Assembly: GCA_025454955.1 (NCBI GenBank)
Contig: JALONL010000013.1
Span: 91,850-155,849, forward strand
Direction of reading: 5' to 3'
DNA from: Bacteroidia bacterium
GTDB taxonomy: Bacteria > Bacteroidota > Bacteroidia > Palsa-965
DNA length: 64,000 nt
Position numbers and translations under genes: made by a program. Of the stretch, positions 54,356 to 63,977 are shown in pieces (within the stretch, counting starts at the first letter, position 1; the number at the start of each line of letters is the position of its first letter). The notes beneath the pieces are model-generated. The model worked only from the letters and a program-made list of their open reading frames with translations, did no database searches and was not told the DNA's origin.

Positions 54356-54733
54356 ATGAAAAAATTAGTCGTACTCTTTGTCGGAATTTTTCTGTTTACC
54401 CTTACCGCAAATGCGCAGGTTACCAAAGCACAGATAGAAGCTGCATTTACCGAACTCGGTGCAAGCATTGCCGATGTGGATGAATTATATATAGGTAACA
54501 CCATCACATTTTATACCGATGGTTCCCATTCTCGTTCATCCAGCAAATACAAAAAGTTTCCAAAAGAAGGTACTAAAAATTCATTTGCGCTTACCGACAA
54601 CAGCATAAAAATGACCTATTACGTGAGTGACAAAGCCGAAGAAGTACACCTGTTTCCCTATAAATCAATTTCCCAATTTCAGCTTGCACGGGTAAACGGA
54701 ATGATTTATATGAATATCTATCTTCACGACTAA
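54356..54733 (+). CDS. Small secreted hypothetical protein
   Basis: 125 residues with signal peptide MKKLVVLFVGIFLFTLTANA. The mature part (IEAAFTELGASIADVDELYI, SKYKKFPKEGTKNSF, YYVSDKAEEVHLFPY) is strand-rich and has no family I recognise. It is not a copy of the cassette proteins at 3469/4036/20177 beyond the signal peptide. Confidence 0.6.
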   Translation: MKKLVVLFVGIFLFTLTANAQVTKAQIEAAFTELGASIADVDELYIGNTITFYTDGSHSRSSSKYKKFPKEGTKNSFALTDNSIKMTYYVSDKAEEVHLFPYKSISQFQLARVNGMIYMNIYLHD

Positions 54734-54804
54734 ACCCGGAAAAGCAACTTTTAGTTTTCTTTACGTCTGAATAGCAAACCGATTACTCATTTTAACCATT
54801 CTTT

Positions 54805-56487
54805 GTGAAAAAGTCGCCCCACTGGCTTTTGCTCCTGCTATTCATTAACCTCCTTCAAGCCGCATTTACCGGGCTTGGCGACGATGAGGCTTATTACTGG
54901 ATGTATGCCCAATATCCCGATTTCGGGTATTTCGATCATCCACCTATGGTGGCGTGGTTAATAAGTGCGGGTACGTTAATTACTGATTCGGAATTGGGTG
55001 CAAGGTTGTTTGGCGTGCTGCTTACCACACTTGCACTCTGGTTGTTGTGGCTTGCAGTGGATGAAAAACACCGTGCGAAATTTTTCCCGGTGTTTATACT
55101 CGCCTGGCTTTCGGCGCCATTAGTGCATTTCTACGGGTTTATCATTACGCCCGATGCGCCGCTTATTTTCTTTGCGGCGGCTTTTTTACTGGTGTGGAAA
55201 AAGTTTCTCGAACAAAGCAGTATTTCGCTTTCGCTGTTGCTGGGTGTGATTATGGCCGGATTGCTTTACAGCAAATTTCACGGCGTACTGCTCATTGTAT
55301 TTTCGCTGGCGGCCAACTGGCGGCTGCTGGCAAAACGCCACTACTGGCTGGCCTGCATTACGGGAGCATTGCTGTTTGTGCCGCATCTCTGGTGGCAATA
55401 CAGCCGCGATTTTCCGGCGGTGTATTATCATTTTTACTGGCGGGCCACGGCGTTTGATGTGCAGCACATTATTAAATACATTACCGAACTGCCGCTTGTG
55501 CAGGGGCCGGTGCTTTTTATTCCGGTGGCAATATTTGTGTGGAAAAACCGCAGGGCTGCATGGATGAAGGATGCGTTTATGCGCAGCCTGGTGTTTTGCT
55601 TTGCGGGCATTGTGGCTTTTTTCCTCGTCACCAGTTTCCGCAGCCGCATTGAGGCGCACTGGACACTGCTGTGTGCATTTCCGGCACTGTTGCTTTTGCC
55701 GTATCTGTGGGAAACTTATTCGGAGCGGGCACGTTTCAGATTGAAAGCGGGATTTGTCATTTCGGTGTCATTGCTTGCTCTTGTGCGCGTGTGTCTTGTG
55801 GCCGATGTGCTTCCGGTGCGCACCGAGTTTCACAATACCGACGAAGAAGTGAAGCAACTCAGCAATGCCTGTGGCAAACTGCCTATGGTGTTTATGAATT
55901 CGTACAGACTTCCTGCAAAAACGGGCTTTTACACCCGGCATCAGGTGCTTGCGGTAAACGAAATAAGTTACCGCTTCAATCAGTATGATTTATGGATGCT
56001 CGAAACTTCGCTGCACCTGCGCAATGTAATGGTGCTCGACAAACGCAACCGCAACCTGATGGCCAACGACAGTCTGGTGAGTACTTCTTTCGGCGAAAAA
56101 TGGTTCCTGCACCGCATTGATACGTTCGAAACTTACCAGAAAATCCACATTACCCTGCCGCGTGTGTACGAACCTGTAAAAAGAGCCTCAGTACTGCGTT
56201 TGCCGGTAACCATGCACAACCCGTATCCTTACGTGGTGCGTTTCAATCACCCGCAAATGCCGGTGAGTTTTGAGGCAATATTTCTCCATTTCAAAACGTT
56301 AAAAGCAGTAACCCCGGCCCGCATTGCCGATTTGCCAGAATCATTACAACCCGGCGAAACCCGCCCGTGCATACTCGAAATAACGATGCCTGATGTGGCA
56401 GAAACTTATAACTTAGGCATTGGAATAAAAGCCGGAATTCTGGGCCCGATGTTTAACAGCAACATGACGCTTGTAACCACGCAGTAA
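54805..56487 (+). CDS. Glycosyltransferase family 39-like membrane protein
   Basis: 560 residues, GTG start. GLGDDEAYYWMYAQYPDFGY with its DD/E acidic pair, and HPPMVAWL, match the periplasmic catalytic loop of ArnT/PMT-like GT39 enzymes. Ten or more hydrophobic helices follow, with FIITPDAPLIFFAA, then a soluble C-terminal region of about 200 residues. Likely moves a sugar or aminoarabinose-like group from polyprenyl phosphate onto an envelope acceptor. Acceptor unknown. Confidence 0.88.
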   Translation: MKKSPHWLLLLLFINLLQAAFTGLGDDEAYYWMYAQYPDFGYFDHPPMVAWLISAGTLITDSELGARLFGVLLTTLALWLLWLAVDEKHRAKFFPVFILAWLSAPLVHFYGFIITPDAPLIFFAAAFLLVWKKFLEQSSISLSLLLGVIMAGLLYSKFHGVLLIVFSLAANWRLLAKRHYWLACITGALLFVPHLWWQYSRDFPAVYYHFYWRATAFDVQHIIKYITELPLVQGPVLFIPVAIFVWKNRRAAWMKDAFMRSLVFCFAGIVAFFLVTSFRSRIEAHWTLLCAFPALLLLPYLWETYSERARFRLKAGFVISVSLLALVRVCLVADVLPVRTEFHNTDEEVKQLSNACGKLPMVFMNSYRLPAKTGFYTRHQVLAVNEISYRFNQYDLWMLETSLHLRNVMVLDKRNRNLMANDSLVSTSFGEKWFLHRIDTFETYQKIHITLPRVYEPVKRASVLRLPVTMHNPYPYVVRFNHPQMPVSFEAIFLHFKTLKAVTPARIADLPESLQPGETRPCILEITMPDVAETYNLGIGIKAGILGPMFNSNMTLVTTQ

Positions 56488-56506
56488 CGTTTAAAAGGAA
56501 TTTCGC

Positions 56507-57172
56507 ATGAAACGAATTGTGGTATTTATTTTTTTGCTGGCACTTGCAGCGCCTTCATTCGCCCAGCAAAAATACGGAGGTGTTTTTTCGTTGGGCATAC
56601 GCACCACCAGCAGCCTGTTTACGCAGGCGGGAAGCCCGGGCATGGGTGTGGGCGGGCAATTCAGGCTGCGTATGCTGCGGCTGGTGAATACCGAATGGTT
56701 TGCCGATTACATCAATACCGATATTGATGGCATCGGGCATCGTACCGATGCGCATATTGGCTGGTCGGTAATGTTTTACCTGCGCGAACCGGAAGTGTTT
56801 ACCTCATCGCCCGGCGATGCTGCCAATGCCCCGAAGCAAATAACCTACCACCGCTTTACACCGTACCTGCTTGCCGGGCATTGTTTTGATTATACATGGA
56901 TACGCTCGGCCACCATTCCGGTTTATACCGAAGCCAAACGCTGGAGCTCGGCCGTGCAGGCGGGCGCGGGTGTACACTTCCACCTCGGCGCACGCACCGA
57001 TCTTTCGTGCAGCGCACAATATATGATGCACCTCGGCGACGATGTACATGCGCATGTGAAAGAAGTAAACGGAGTAAAAACGCTTGAAATTGAACAGCAT
57101 CAGGGCTTCAGTCCCGAAGGGCATTTGCTGCTCACACTGAGTGCTAACTTCAGAATTGCAGACTTATGGTAA
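56507..57172 (+). CDS. Outer-membrane barrel-like protein
   Basis: 221 residues, signal peptide MKRIVVFIFLLALAAPSFA. Alternating polar/hydrophobic strands (GVFSLGIRTTSSLFT, FRLRMLRLVNTEWFADY, AGVHFHLGARTDLSCSAQY) and the end SANFRIADLW fit a small outer-membrane barrel. It overlaps the next barrel gene by 7 bases. Probably part of an operon with the upstream GT39 gene (19-base gap). Function unknown. Confidence 0.7.
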   Translation: MKRIVVFIFLLALAAPSFAQQKYGGVFSLGIRTTSSLFTQAGSPGMGVGGQFRLRMLRLVNTEWFADYINTDIDGIGHRTDAHIGWSVMFYLREPEVFTSSPGDAANAPKQITYHRFTPYLLAGHCFDYTWIRSATIPVYTEAKRWSSAVQAGAGVHFHLGARTDLSCSAQYMMHLGDDVHAHVKEVNGVKTLEIEQHQGFSPEGHLLLTLSANFRIADLW

Positions 57173-57786
57173 AGCAATTTCTTAGTATGCTGTTTGTTGC
57201 CGGCGTTTTTTGTGCGATGGCCAGTCCGCTGCACGCATTCACAGGTGCCGACAAAGGCGATAAAAATTCCACCGCGCATTATCCGCAGTTTGGCGCTACG
57301 GCCACGTTTGCTCCGGGATTTATGCGTAACCAGGAGCCGCTCAGTTTTTATCTTCACGGACAGGCATTTGTGTTTATCGACAAACGCGTTTCGCTGCGCG
57401 GCGATGCGTTTATGATGCTGCCCTCGTCCAATGACGGACATATTTTCGACATGCATCACACCTTTTCGGCCGGCCCGTCGTTGCATTTCACACACGGACA
57501 AGCAGTTGACCCCTATATCGGATTTGGGGTGGGGTTCAGCTATTCGCAGTTAAAGCCTACGCTTATCTCTTACGAAACAGCACCTGCGGTAAATCCATTA
57601 TTCATGCCGCATATCGGTTGCCGTGTGTTTGCCGAGCAATGGTTTTACTTTTTTGCCGAAGCAAATTATAACCTCGGCAAACATTTCCCCGAAAATCACC
57701 CGGCAGTATCGTTCTCCGAATTGCGTATATCGGCCGGATTAGGTTTTCAGTTTTCAAAAATGAAGGCGAAGCCGAAAACACTGTAA
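57166..57786 (+). CDS. Outer-membrane barrel-like protein
   Basis: 206 residues, signal peptide MVKQFLSMLFVAGVFCAMAS. Amphipathic strands (FGATATFAPGFMRN, FVFIDKRVSLRGDAFMML, YIGFGVGFSYSQL, ELRISAGLGFQFSKM) fit an 8-stranded barrel. The 7-base overlap with the previous gene means coordinated translation. The pair has no recognised family. Confidence 0.7.
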   Translation: MVKQFLSMLFVAGVFCAMASPLHAFTGADKGDKNSTAHYPQFGATATFAPGFMRNQEPLSFYLHGQAFVFIDKRVSLRGDAFMMLPSSNDGHIFDMHHTFSAGPSLHFTHGQAVDPYIGFGVGFSYSQLKPTLISYETAPAVNPLFMPHIGCRVFAEQWFYFFAEANYNLGKHFPENHPAVSFSELRISAGLGFQFSKMKAKPKTL

Positions 57787-57810
57787 GCTGAATACTGTTT
57801 CGGCATAAAT

Positions 57811-57853
57811 AATAAAAAAAGAGTACCGGCTCAGACTCCTTCGCCGATACTCT
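57811..57853 (-). terminator. Terminator of the coiled-coil gene
   Basis: Inverted repeat AGAGTACCGGC / GCCGATACTCT with TTTTTTTATT on the minus-strand side. A further short hairpin CCGGAG / CTCCGG (57857-57877) lies between it and the gene. Confidence 0.65.
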
Positions 57854-57952
57854 ATACCGGAGGTTACAAATCTCCGGACACACTACAGCTTCAACTGTAT
57901 TCTTCTGCTTCGTTTTCAGCCCGGAAGCAGTGCCTTTATTCAAAACAGCTAT

Positions 57953-58342
57953 TTACATTACTTTCCCAAGCCAGGCGAGGTACTCGCGGCGCAATTCGTT
58001 GAAAATTTTCTCAAACTGCATCATCGCATCCCGCTCTTCCACATGATCGTCGGCCTTGCGGCGGTCGGTGGCTACCGGGTTGTGGTTGATGTTGCTTTCA
58101 ATCAGTTTCTCCTGCTCTTTTATTTCGTGGTTCAGATTATCAATATGATTGCGCTGAATGATAAACTGATTCTGGAAATGCTCGGCCTGTGCCAGCACGT
58201 CGTGCCCTGTATTTTTTACGGTTACTTCCTGCAGGCGGGTAGTCATGTACTTAATTTCGTCGCTGTAAAAAGCGAGTTTGTTTAACCATTCGCGGTGTTC
58301 TGCGTGAAGTTCGTAAAGCGATTTTTGTGCTACTGTACTCAT
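57953..58342 (-). CDS. Coiled-coil hypothetical protein
   Basis: 129 residues, almost wholly helical. Heptad-like stretches from about 20 to 95 (LNKLAFYSDEIKYMTTRL, NHEIKEQEKLIESNI), then FEKIFNELRREYLAWLGKV. Cytosolic, no signal. Function unknown. Confidence 0.65.
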   Translation of the reverse strand: MSTVAQKSLYELHAEHREWLNKLAFYSDEIKYMTTRLQEVTVKNTGHDVLAQAEHFQNQFIIQRNHIDNLNHEIKEQEKLIESNINHNPVATDRRKADDHVEERDAMMQFEKIFNELRREYLAWLGKVM

Positions 58343-58462
58343 GAGTTTTTGTTTTTTGTAGTGTGTAATTGATTACGGTATAAAAGTACCGGCCTCCCCA
58401 TAAATGCCTTATGAGGAGGGTCAATGCAAAAGGTGATAAATGTCAGTGACGGGCCCAAACGC

Positions 58463-59920
58463 CTAATGCTGCTGCAAAAACGCAATCATGCGCAAGGCTC
58501 TTTCGTTGGAGAAAGTAACAACCGGAATGTGTTCGCTGAATTGCTCTTTTTCGATTTGCTGCCTGAGTTTTTTTATTTCTGTGCGCGGTGTATCGGGAGT
58601 CATGCACAGGAGCGTATTGTAATTGCCCAGGCCGGTGCTGTCGAAAAGTTGCTTTACATGCGGCAGTGCAACTACTTTCTGAGCCAGTTTCCAATTTGCC
58701 TGCTGAAAAGCGAAAATGGCCTGTGTGGCCTGTATTTGCGCCAGCGATTGATTTTTGGTTTTCTCCAGGAGCTGTGCATAACGGTTAAGTCCGCGCAGCA
58801 CAAAATCGGGATCGGGAGCTTTTAGTCGGGGCCAGGCGTAAGTGTAAAGGTTGGCCAGTGTGGCTATGCCCATGAGTTTGCGTTCCTGGTTTTGCTGGTT
58901 GTTCAGAAACTCCATGTAGGCACCTGCTGTTTTCAATGCTTCCTTGAACAATCCGGCTGCGGTTTCAATGGCAATGCGGTTGTTGAAATAGCTGTCGGTA
59001 TGTGTGCTTCGTGTACCGGCCATGCGTTCCTGCAACTCCCAGTATTGCTTGAACTTCGCATAGCTTTCGTTTATTTTTCCGCGATGGAAAAGCCATATTG
59101 CTTCGCCGTTGTATAAATATTGTTGCAGCAGTGCGGCGCCGTTTTTTTCGTAATTCATGCAGGGCATTCCCGGAAATTCGGCCGAAAGCAGTTTCACCTG
59201 TTTGTGGTGATGCTGCACGTTTCGGCTGTTTTGCGAGGGATGCGCCACGCGATTGTTAAACGCCGTAAAATGATACAGCAGCCTGAAACGCGGCCAGTGC
59301 GGATGTTTTAACATAATGCGGCGCATTTGTTCGATGCATTCGTTTACACCGCTCACATGGTTGTGTATCGAGTGGTAATACGAAAGCCGGTTTTGCCCCT
59401 GCATTTGCCGCAGGGCATCAAGCAGATGCCGGGCTTCGGTAAGTTGCTCAAGCAGGGCCGGTGTTTCGTGCAGGTGATTGATGGATTGGGTGCATTGCAG
59501 CAACAGCAAAATGGCTTCGGGCAAAAGCTCAAATACATTGAGGCGGCGGCATTCGGCAATGAGACTGCGCAGTTGATGATCGGCATTGCCATATTGTTTA
59601 CCGGCCACAAGCTGGCGGCAGTGCAGCAGATTTTCTTCGAGCGGAAGTAAACTGCCCGGCGAAGCCGGGGCCTCGTTGCTCATGAGCCGGAGCAGTTCGG
59701 CGCGGAGCTTGAAAAAACGGTTGCGGCGGGTGGCAAAAGGGGCATCGTCATTGCCATACAGCAAATCCACAATTTCTACTGTATTGAGCGGTTTGCTGCC
59801 TTTTTTCTGAATCCAGTCGAGCAGCGCGAGACTCTTGGGCGAATCGCGCAGACGCTTGCGCAGATCGGCCTTTTCGGCCGCACCCATTTGCTCGAACCGC
59901 ATTCGTAATTCGTTATTCAT
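58463..59920 (-). CDS. Large helical TPR-like hypothetical protein
   Basis: 485 residues from ATG 59920 (MNNELRMRFEQMGAAEKADL). Helical hairpins throughout suggest TPR-like repeats (LRSLIAECRRLNVFELLPEA, LLEQLTEARHLLDALRQM). No catalytic motif. The N-terminal region resembles a small helical dimerisation domain. Function unknown; single-gene transcript. Confidence 0.7.
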   Translation of the reverse strand: MNNELRMRFEQMGAAEKADLRKRLRDSPKSLALLDWIQKKGSKPLNTVEIVDLLYGNDDAPFATRRNRFFKLRAELLRLMSNEAPASPGSLLPLEENLLHCRQLVAGKQYGNADHQLRSLIAECRRLNVFELLPEAILLLLQCTQSINHLHETPALLEQLTEARHLLDALRQMQGQNRLSYYHSIHNHVSGVNECIEQMRRIMLKHPHWPRFRLLYHFTAFNNRVAHPSQNSRNVQHHHKQVKLLSAEFPGMPCMNYEKNGAALLQQYLYNGEAIWLFHRGKINESYAKFKQYWELQERMAGTRSTHTDSYFNNRIAIETAAGLFKEALKTAGAYMEFLNNQQNQERKLMGIATLANLYTYAWPRLKAPDPDFVLRGLNRYAQLLEKTKNQSLAQIQATQAIFAFQQANWKLAQKVVALPHVKQLFDSTGLGNYNTLLCMTPDTPRTEIKKLRQQIEKEQFSEHIPVVTFSNERALRMIAFLQQH

Positions 59921-60072
59921 AATGCCAAAATAAGAAATGTGTGAGATCACACCTCAAACCGCCCCGGCAAACATCATGCCGCCCAACAACCGAAAGAAAC
60001 CAACCAGCTGCCGAAAAAATTTTCCAGTTCACATTGTTCATCCTATATTAAGGTCATAAAAAAGCTGTGACC

Positions 60073-61686
60073 ATGAGCCCAAACCAAACGGCACAAACGC
60101 CCTCCACATTCAGTCTATCGCCCTACACCGGGCCGTGGACCGAAGCCGAAGCCGCACACCTGTTGCGGCGCACCATGTTTGGCCCTACTTACCAGCAAAT
60201 ACAAACTGCCGTGGCCAACGGCATGAGTGCCACACTAAACACGCTCCTCACCATTCCGACGCTTTCTCCGCCCGTGACCTGGGATCCCGACGAAGCCGTG
60301 GTTCCACAGGGGCAAACCTGGGTAAACAGCGTATATCCCAGCAACGATACGCAGCCTACCGAAAATGCCCGCCTGCGTTCGCTTGCCTCGTGGGTAATTG
60401 AACGCCTCAACACCGAGCAGGTAAGCATTGCCGAAAAAATGTGCCTATTCTGGCAAAATCATTTCGCCTGCGAAGCCGCATTCGACTCGCGCGCCACCTA
60501 CAATTACCTCATGCTTATCCGCCAACATGCGCTGGGCAATTTCAAGCAACTGGTCAAAGACATGACCATTGACCCCACCATGCTCATTTTCCTCGACGGC
60601 TACAGCAACAACGTATATAGCCCCAACGAAAACTACTCGCGCGAGCTGCTCGAACTCTACTCCATTGGCAAAGGCCCGCAGGTAAGCACCGGCGACTATA
60701 CCAGCTACACCGAAGGCGACGTGGCCGCCGGAGCCAAAATTCTCACCGGCTGGTACATCGAAGGGCTGCGCAGCGATACTGTGACTACGCCCTACGCCGT
60801 TTTCGAAAACACGCTTCACGACCAAACCACCAAAACACTCTCCGCCCGCCTCGGCAATGCAGTAGTAAATGCAAATGGCGCACAGGAATACAGCGATTAT
60901 ATCGACATCATTTTTTCGCAGCCCGATATTGCCAAACATATCTGCAAAAAATTATACCGCTACTTCGTCAACTTCGACATTACCCCCACGGTAATGACCG
61001 ACATCATTGACGATATGGCGCAAACATTGGTAAGCAACAACTTCAACGTGCTGCCCGTAATGCAGCAATTGCTGAGCAGCGCGCATTTTTACGACATGGC
61101 CGTGCGCGGTTCCATCATCCGCAGTCCGCTCGATATGTTTTTTGCCATGTACAACGCCACCGGTTCGGTGCCTGCCTACGACATGGCCACCAACGGCGAA
61201 ATATGGCTCAACATTTACTGGATTGCCGGTGCAGCCGGGCAGGATTATCTTGCGCCCCCCAACGTGGGCGGATGGCCTGCATACTATCAGGCACCTTCGT
61301 TCTCGCGCCTCTGGGTGAGTTCGAGCAATCTTAAATTGCGTTTCGACTTTGCCGGCTGGCAAACGGCATGGGGCGGTTTCAACATCAACGGAAATCCGTT
61401 CAGCGTGGATACGCTGAACTACCTTGCCAACCTGCCACAGCCCGACGATCCGGTGGCGATAGTGGAACATTCGTGCGTGGTGTTTTGTCCCAAGCCGGTG
61501 AGCCAGATGGACAAACTTGTACTGAAAACCATTCTCTGCAACGGCCTGCCCGATTTTGAATGGACCATTCAGTACAACGATTACGTGGCCAATCCGGGCG
61601 ACGAAACCTACGCTGATCCGGTGCGCCGTCAGGTAGCACTCATGCTGATGCGTCTCTTTAAATTTCCGCAATTCCAAACCTTCTGA
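60073..61686 (+). CDS. DUF1800 family protein
   Basis: 537 residues from ATG 60073 (a GTG at 60067 is also in frame). HLLRRTMFGPTYQQ at about 30 and NENYSRELLELYSIG at about 195 are the hallmark DUF1800 blocks. No obvious signal peptide or sorting domain. It is co-encoded with the DUF1501 protein 12 bases downstream, the usual pairing; the pair is exported-sulfatase/secretion-associated in many genomes, with no proven function. Confidence 0.92.
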   Translation: MSPNQTAQTPSTFSLSPYTGPWTEAEAAHLLRRTMFGPTYQQIQTAVANGMSATLNTLLTIPTLSPPVTWDPDEAVVPQGQTWVNSVYPSNDTQPTENARLRSLASWVIERLNTEQVSIAEKMCLFWQNHFACEAAFDSRATYNYLMLIRQHALGNFKQLVKDMTIDPTMLIFLDGYSNNVYSPNENYSRELLELYSIGKGPQVSTGDYTSYTEGDVAAGAKILTGWYIEGLRSDTVTTPYAVFENTLHDQTTKTLSARLGNAVVNANGAQEYSDYIDIIFSQPDIAKHICKKLYRYFVNFDITPTVMTDIIDDMAQTLVSNNFNVLPVMQQLLSSAHFYDMAVRGSIIRSPLDMFFAMYNATGSVPAYDMATNGEIWLNIYWIAGAAGQDYLAPPNVGGWPAYYQAPSFSRLWVSSSNLKLRFDFAGWQTAWGGFNINGNPFSVDTLNYLANLPQPDDPVAIVEHSCVVFCPKPVSQMDKLVLKTILCNGLPDFEWTIQYNDYVANPGDETYADPVRRQVALMLMRLFKFPQFQTF

Positions 61687-61698
61687 TACCTACTCGCC

Positions 61699-63258
61699 AT
61701 GACAATGAAACGAAGTGATTTTATCAGGCTCGTGTCGGTAGGTTCGCTGGCACTGCCTTCGGTAATGAAAGGCATGAAAGTGCAGCCCGTGGCGCAGCAG
61801 TTGTTTACCACCTCGGTAAATGCGCAGGATCGTGTGCTGGTGCTCATCCGCCTGAACGGCGGCAACGACGGACTAAACACGCTGGTGCCGCTCGATCAGT
61901 ATGCCAACCTTACCATACAGCGTCCCAATCTTATTCTTCCGCAAAACTCGCTGCTGAAAATTACCGATACGCTGGCCTTTCACCCGGTAATGGGCGGCAT
62001 GGAATATTTGTTCGACACCGGCCGCGTGGGCATTGTGCAAAACGTGGGCTATCCCGAACAAAATCGTTCGCACTTCCGCTCCATGGATATCTGGTCAACC
62101 GGTATGCTCGACGCGGGTGCCACTTCCGGATGGATGGGCCGCTATTTCGATGCCAACTGGCCTGGCTTTCCCACGGCCTATCCCAACGCCGATCAGCCCG
62201 ATCCGTTTGCCATTACCATGGGCTATGAGGTATCGTCAACCTGCCAGGGTTTAATGGCCAATTTCTCGCACGCCATTACCGATCCGTTCGAATCGTACAA
62301 CCTCGATCCGGCCGGTATTGTAAACGACGGCACTTACTACGGTTCGCACATGGAGTTTCTGGCCACACTCATTGACCAGACCAACGCCTACGGCCAGCAG
62401 ATATACGCTGCCGCCAACGCGGGCAACTCGCTGAGCAACCTTTACGATCCGAACAACGAACTGGCCGTGCAACTGCGCTACATTGCGCAAATGATTTCGG
62501 GCGGACTCAAAACGAAAGTGTATATCGTAAACATAAACGGTTTCGATACGCACGATGCACAGGTACTGCCCACCGACGCCACCACCGGCGACCACGCCAC
62601 ACTGCTCAAAACACTTTCGGATGCCATACACGCTTTCATGGACGACATTCGCCTGCTCGGCCTCGAAGACCGCGTGGCGGGCATGACGTTCTCCGAATTC
62701 GGCCGGCAGATTGCCTCCAACTACAGCCACGGCACCGACCACGGCGATGCGGCCCCGCTCTTCCTCTTTGGCAATTGTCTCCACACACCCGTGTTTGGCG
62801 CCAACCCGGTAGTCCCCGATCAGATCATCGACCAGGCCGGATTACCCATGGCCGTTGACTTCCGCGATGTATATGCGTCTATGCTCAAAGACTGGTTTGA
62901 AGTGGATGTAAACCAGATTCAGAGTTTCTTCGAGCATCAGGTTACGTATTACCCGCTCATGGGCAACTGCAACCGCGGCACGGTAAACGAAAACGGCAAT
63001 CCGGTGGTGCTGGTATATCCCAATCCCTGCGCCGAGTACGCCACCATCCGTTTCGACTGCCAGAGCGAGTGGGTACGTGTAGAATTGCTTGATCTGAACG
63101 CACGGCTTATTCAGGTGCTGGTTGACAGTAACCTTGCCGAAGGCATGCACAACGTGCCGGTGGAGCTGGAACGTTTGGCGGTGGGCGAGTATATTATTCG
63201 CGTGCGGAAAGATTCGGGTGAGCTTACTACGAAGATGATGCGGGTGAAGGCGATTTGA
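61699..63258 (+). CDS. DUF1501 family protein with T9SS sorting domain
   Basis: 519 residues. A short N-terminal twin-residue region (MKRSDFIRLVSVGSLALPSV) looks like an export signal. The DUF1501 blocks are LVLIRLNGGNDGLNTLVPL, HPVMGG and GFDTHDAQ ... TFSEFGRQI. Residues about 435-519 are a type A T9SS sorting-like domain (VYPNPCAEYATIRF ... LERLAVGEYIIRVR). Surface or secreted; paired with DUF1800 upstream. Confidence 0.92.
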   Translation: MTMKRSDFIRLVSVGSLALPSVMKGMKVQPVAQQLFTTSVNAQDRVLVLIRLNGGNDGLNTLVPLDQYANLTIQRPNLILPQNSLLKITDTLAFHPVMGGMEYLFDTGRVGIVQNVGYPEQNRSHFRSMDIWSTGMLDAGATSGWMGRYFDANWPGFPTAYPNADQPDPFAITMGYEVSSTCQGLMANFSHAITDPFESYNLDPAGIVNDGTYYGSHMEFLATLIDQTNAYGQQIYAAANAGNSLSNLYDPNNELAVQLRYIAQMISGGLKTKVYIVNINGFDTHDAQVLPTDATTGDHATLLKTLSDAIHAFMDDIRLLGLEDRVAGMTFSEFGRQIASNYSHGTDHGDAAPLFLFGNCLHTPVFGANPVVPDQIIDQAGLPMAVDFRDVYASMLKDWFEVDVNQIQSFFEHQVTYYPLMGNCNRGTVNENGNPVVLVYPNPCAEYATIRFDCQSEWVRVELLDLNARLIQVLVDSNLAEGMHNVPVELERLAVGEYIIRVRKDSGELTTKMMRVKAI

Positions 63259-63290
63259 TTTGCGCACCGTGCATTGGTTATCTTTACCTC

Positions 63291-63890
63291 ATGCCCAGCC
63301 ACGCACAAGACCTGAAAGAAAATTTCAGCCGCCACTTCTCAAAATATGGCCCGCTCAGCCACGACGAAAAAGCAGCCATACATGAAAGTATGCTCGTAAA
63401 AGAATTTCCGCGCGGCTACATGCTGGCCACGCAGGGCGAAATAATGCGCGATACTTATTTTGTGCTGAGCGGCTTGGTGAGGCAATACCACCTGAACAAC
63501 GGCGAAGAACTAACCACCGCGTTCTTTACCGAAGACCAATGGATTATTTCGCCCGGCGACAGTGCCGTGCCTGTGGCCTCTGCATATTTCCTGGTGTGTG
63601 CCGAGCCCACGCTGCTGGTGGCAGGCAATGAAAAAGCAGCCATGCAGCTTTTCGAAAAGTTTCCGCGCTTTGAGGCGGTGGCGCGTGCCATTTTGCAGGA
63701 TGCATTTATAGCCCAGCAACGCACGCACAACGAATGGATTGCCCAAACACCCGAACAACGCTACCACACCCTCATGCAGCAACGCCCTGCAATTTTGCAA
63801 CGCGTTCCGCAATACCACATTGCCAGCTACATTGGTGTTAAACCCGAATCGCTGAGCCGCATACGCAAACGAATTGCTGCACAGAAATAG
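63291..63890 (+). CDS. Crp/Fnr family transcriptional regulator
   Basis: 199 residues from ATG 63291 (MPSHAQDLKENFSRHFSKYG). A cyclic-nucleotide-binding-like sensor domain (about 25-120; MLATQGEIMRDTYFVLSGLV) is followed by a C-terminal HTH with YHIASYIGVKPESLSRIRKR. Same subfamily as the gene at 23923. A TAnnTTTG-like box (TATCTTTA) lies just before the start, inside or beyond the end of the DUF1501 gene. Confidence 0.88.
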   Translation: MPSHAQDLKENFSRHFSKYGPLSHDEKAAIHESMLVKEFPRGYMLATQGEIMRDTYFVLSGLVRQYHLNNGEELTTAFFTEDQWIISPGDSAVPVASAYFLVCAEPTLLVAGNEKAAMQLFEKFPRFEAVARAILQDAFIAQQRTHNEWIAQTPEQRYHTLMQQRPAILQRVPQYHIASYIGVKPESLSRIRKRIAAQK

Positions 63891-63953
63891 CGTACAATTA
63901 TTAGGCTTAATGGACATTTTGGAGGCTGAAAACCTCTGAAACCCCACCCGGCA

Positions 63954-63961
63954 TAGCTTTG
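63954..63961 (+). promoter_or_regulatory. Promoter -7 box near the right edge
   Basis: TAGCTTTG, a full TAnnTTTG match, 16 bases upstream of the ATG at 63978. Confidence 0.4.
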
Positions 63962-63977
63962 AGGCAAATCAAAAGCT

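Noticed and set aside
54356..54733. A fourth copy of the small secreted cassette
   Set aside because: Only the signal-peptide start is similar; the mature region, leader and terminator differ.
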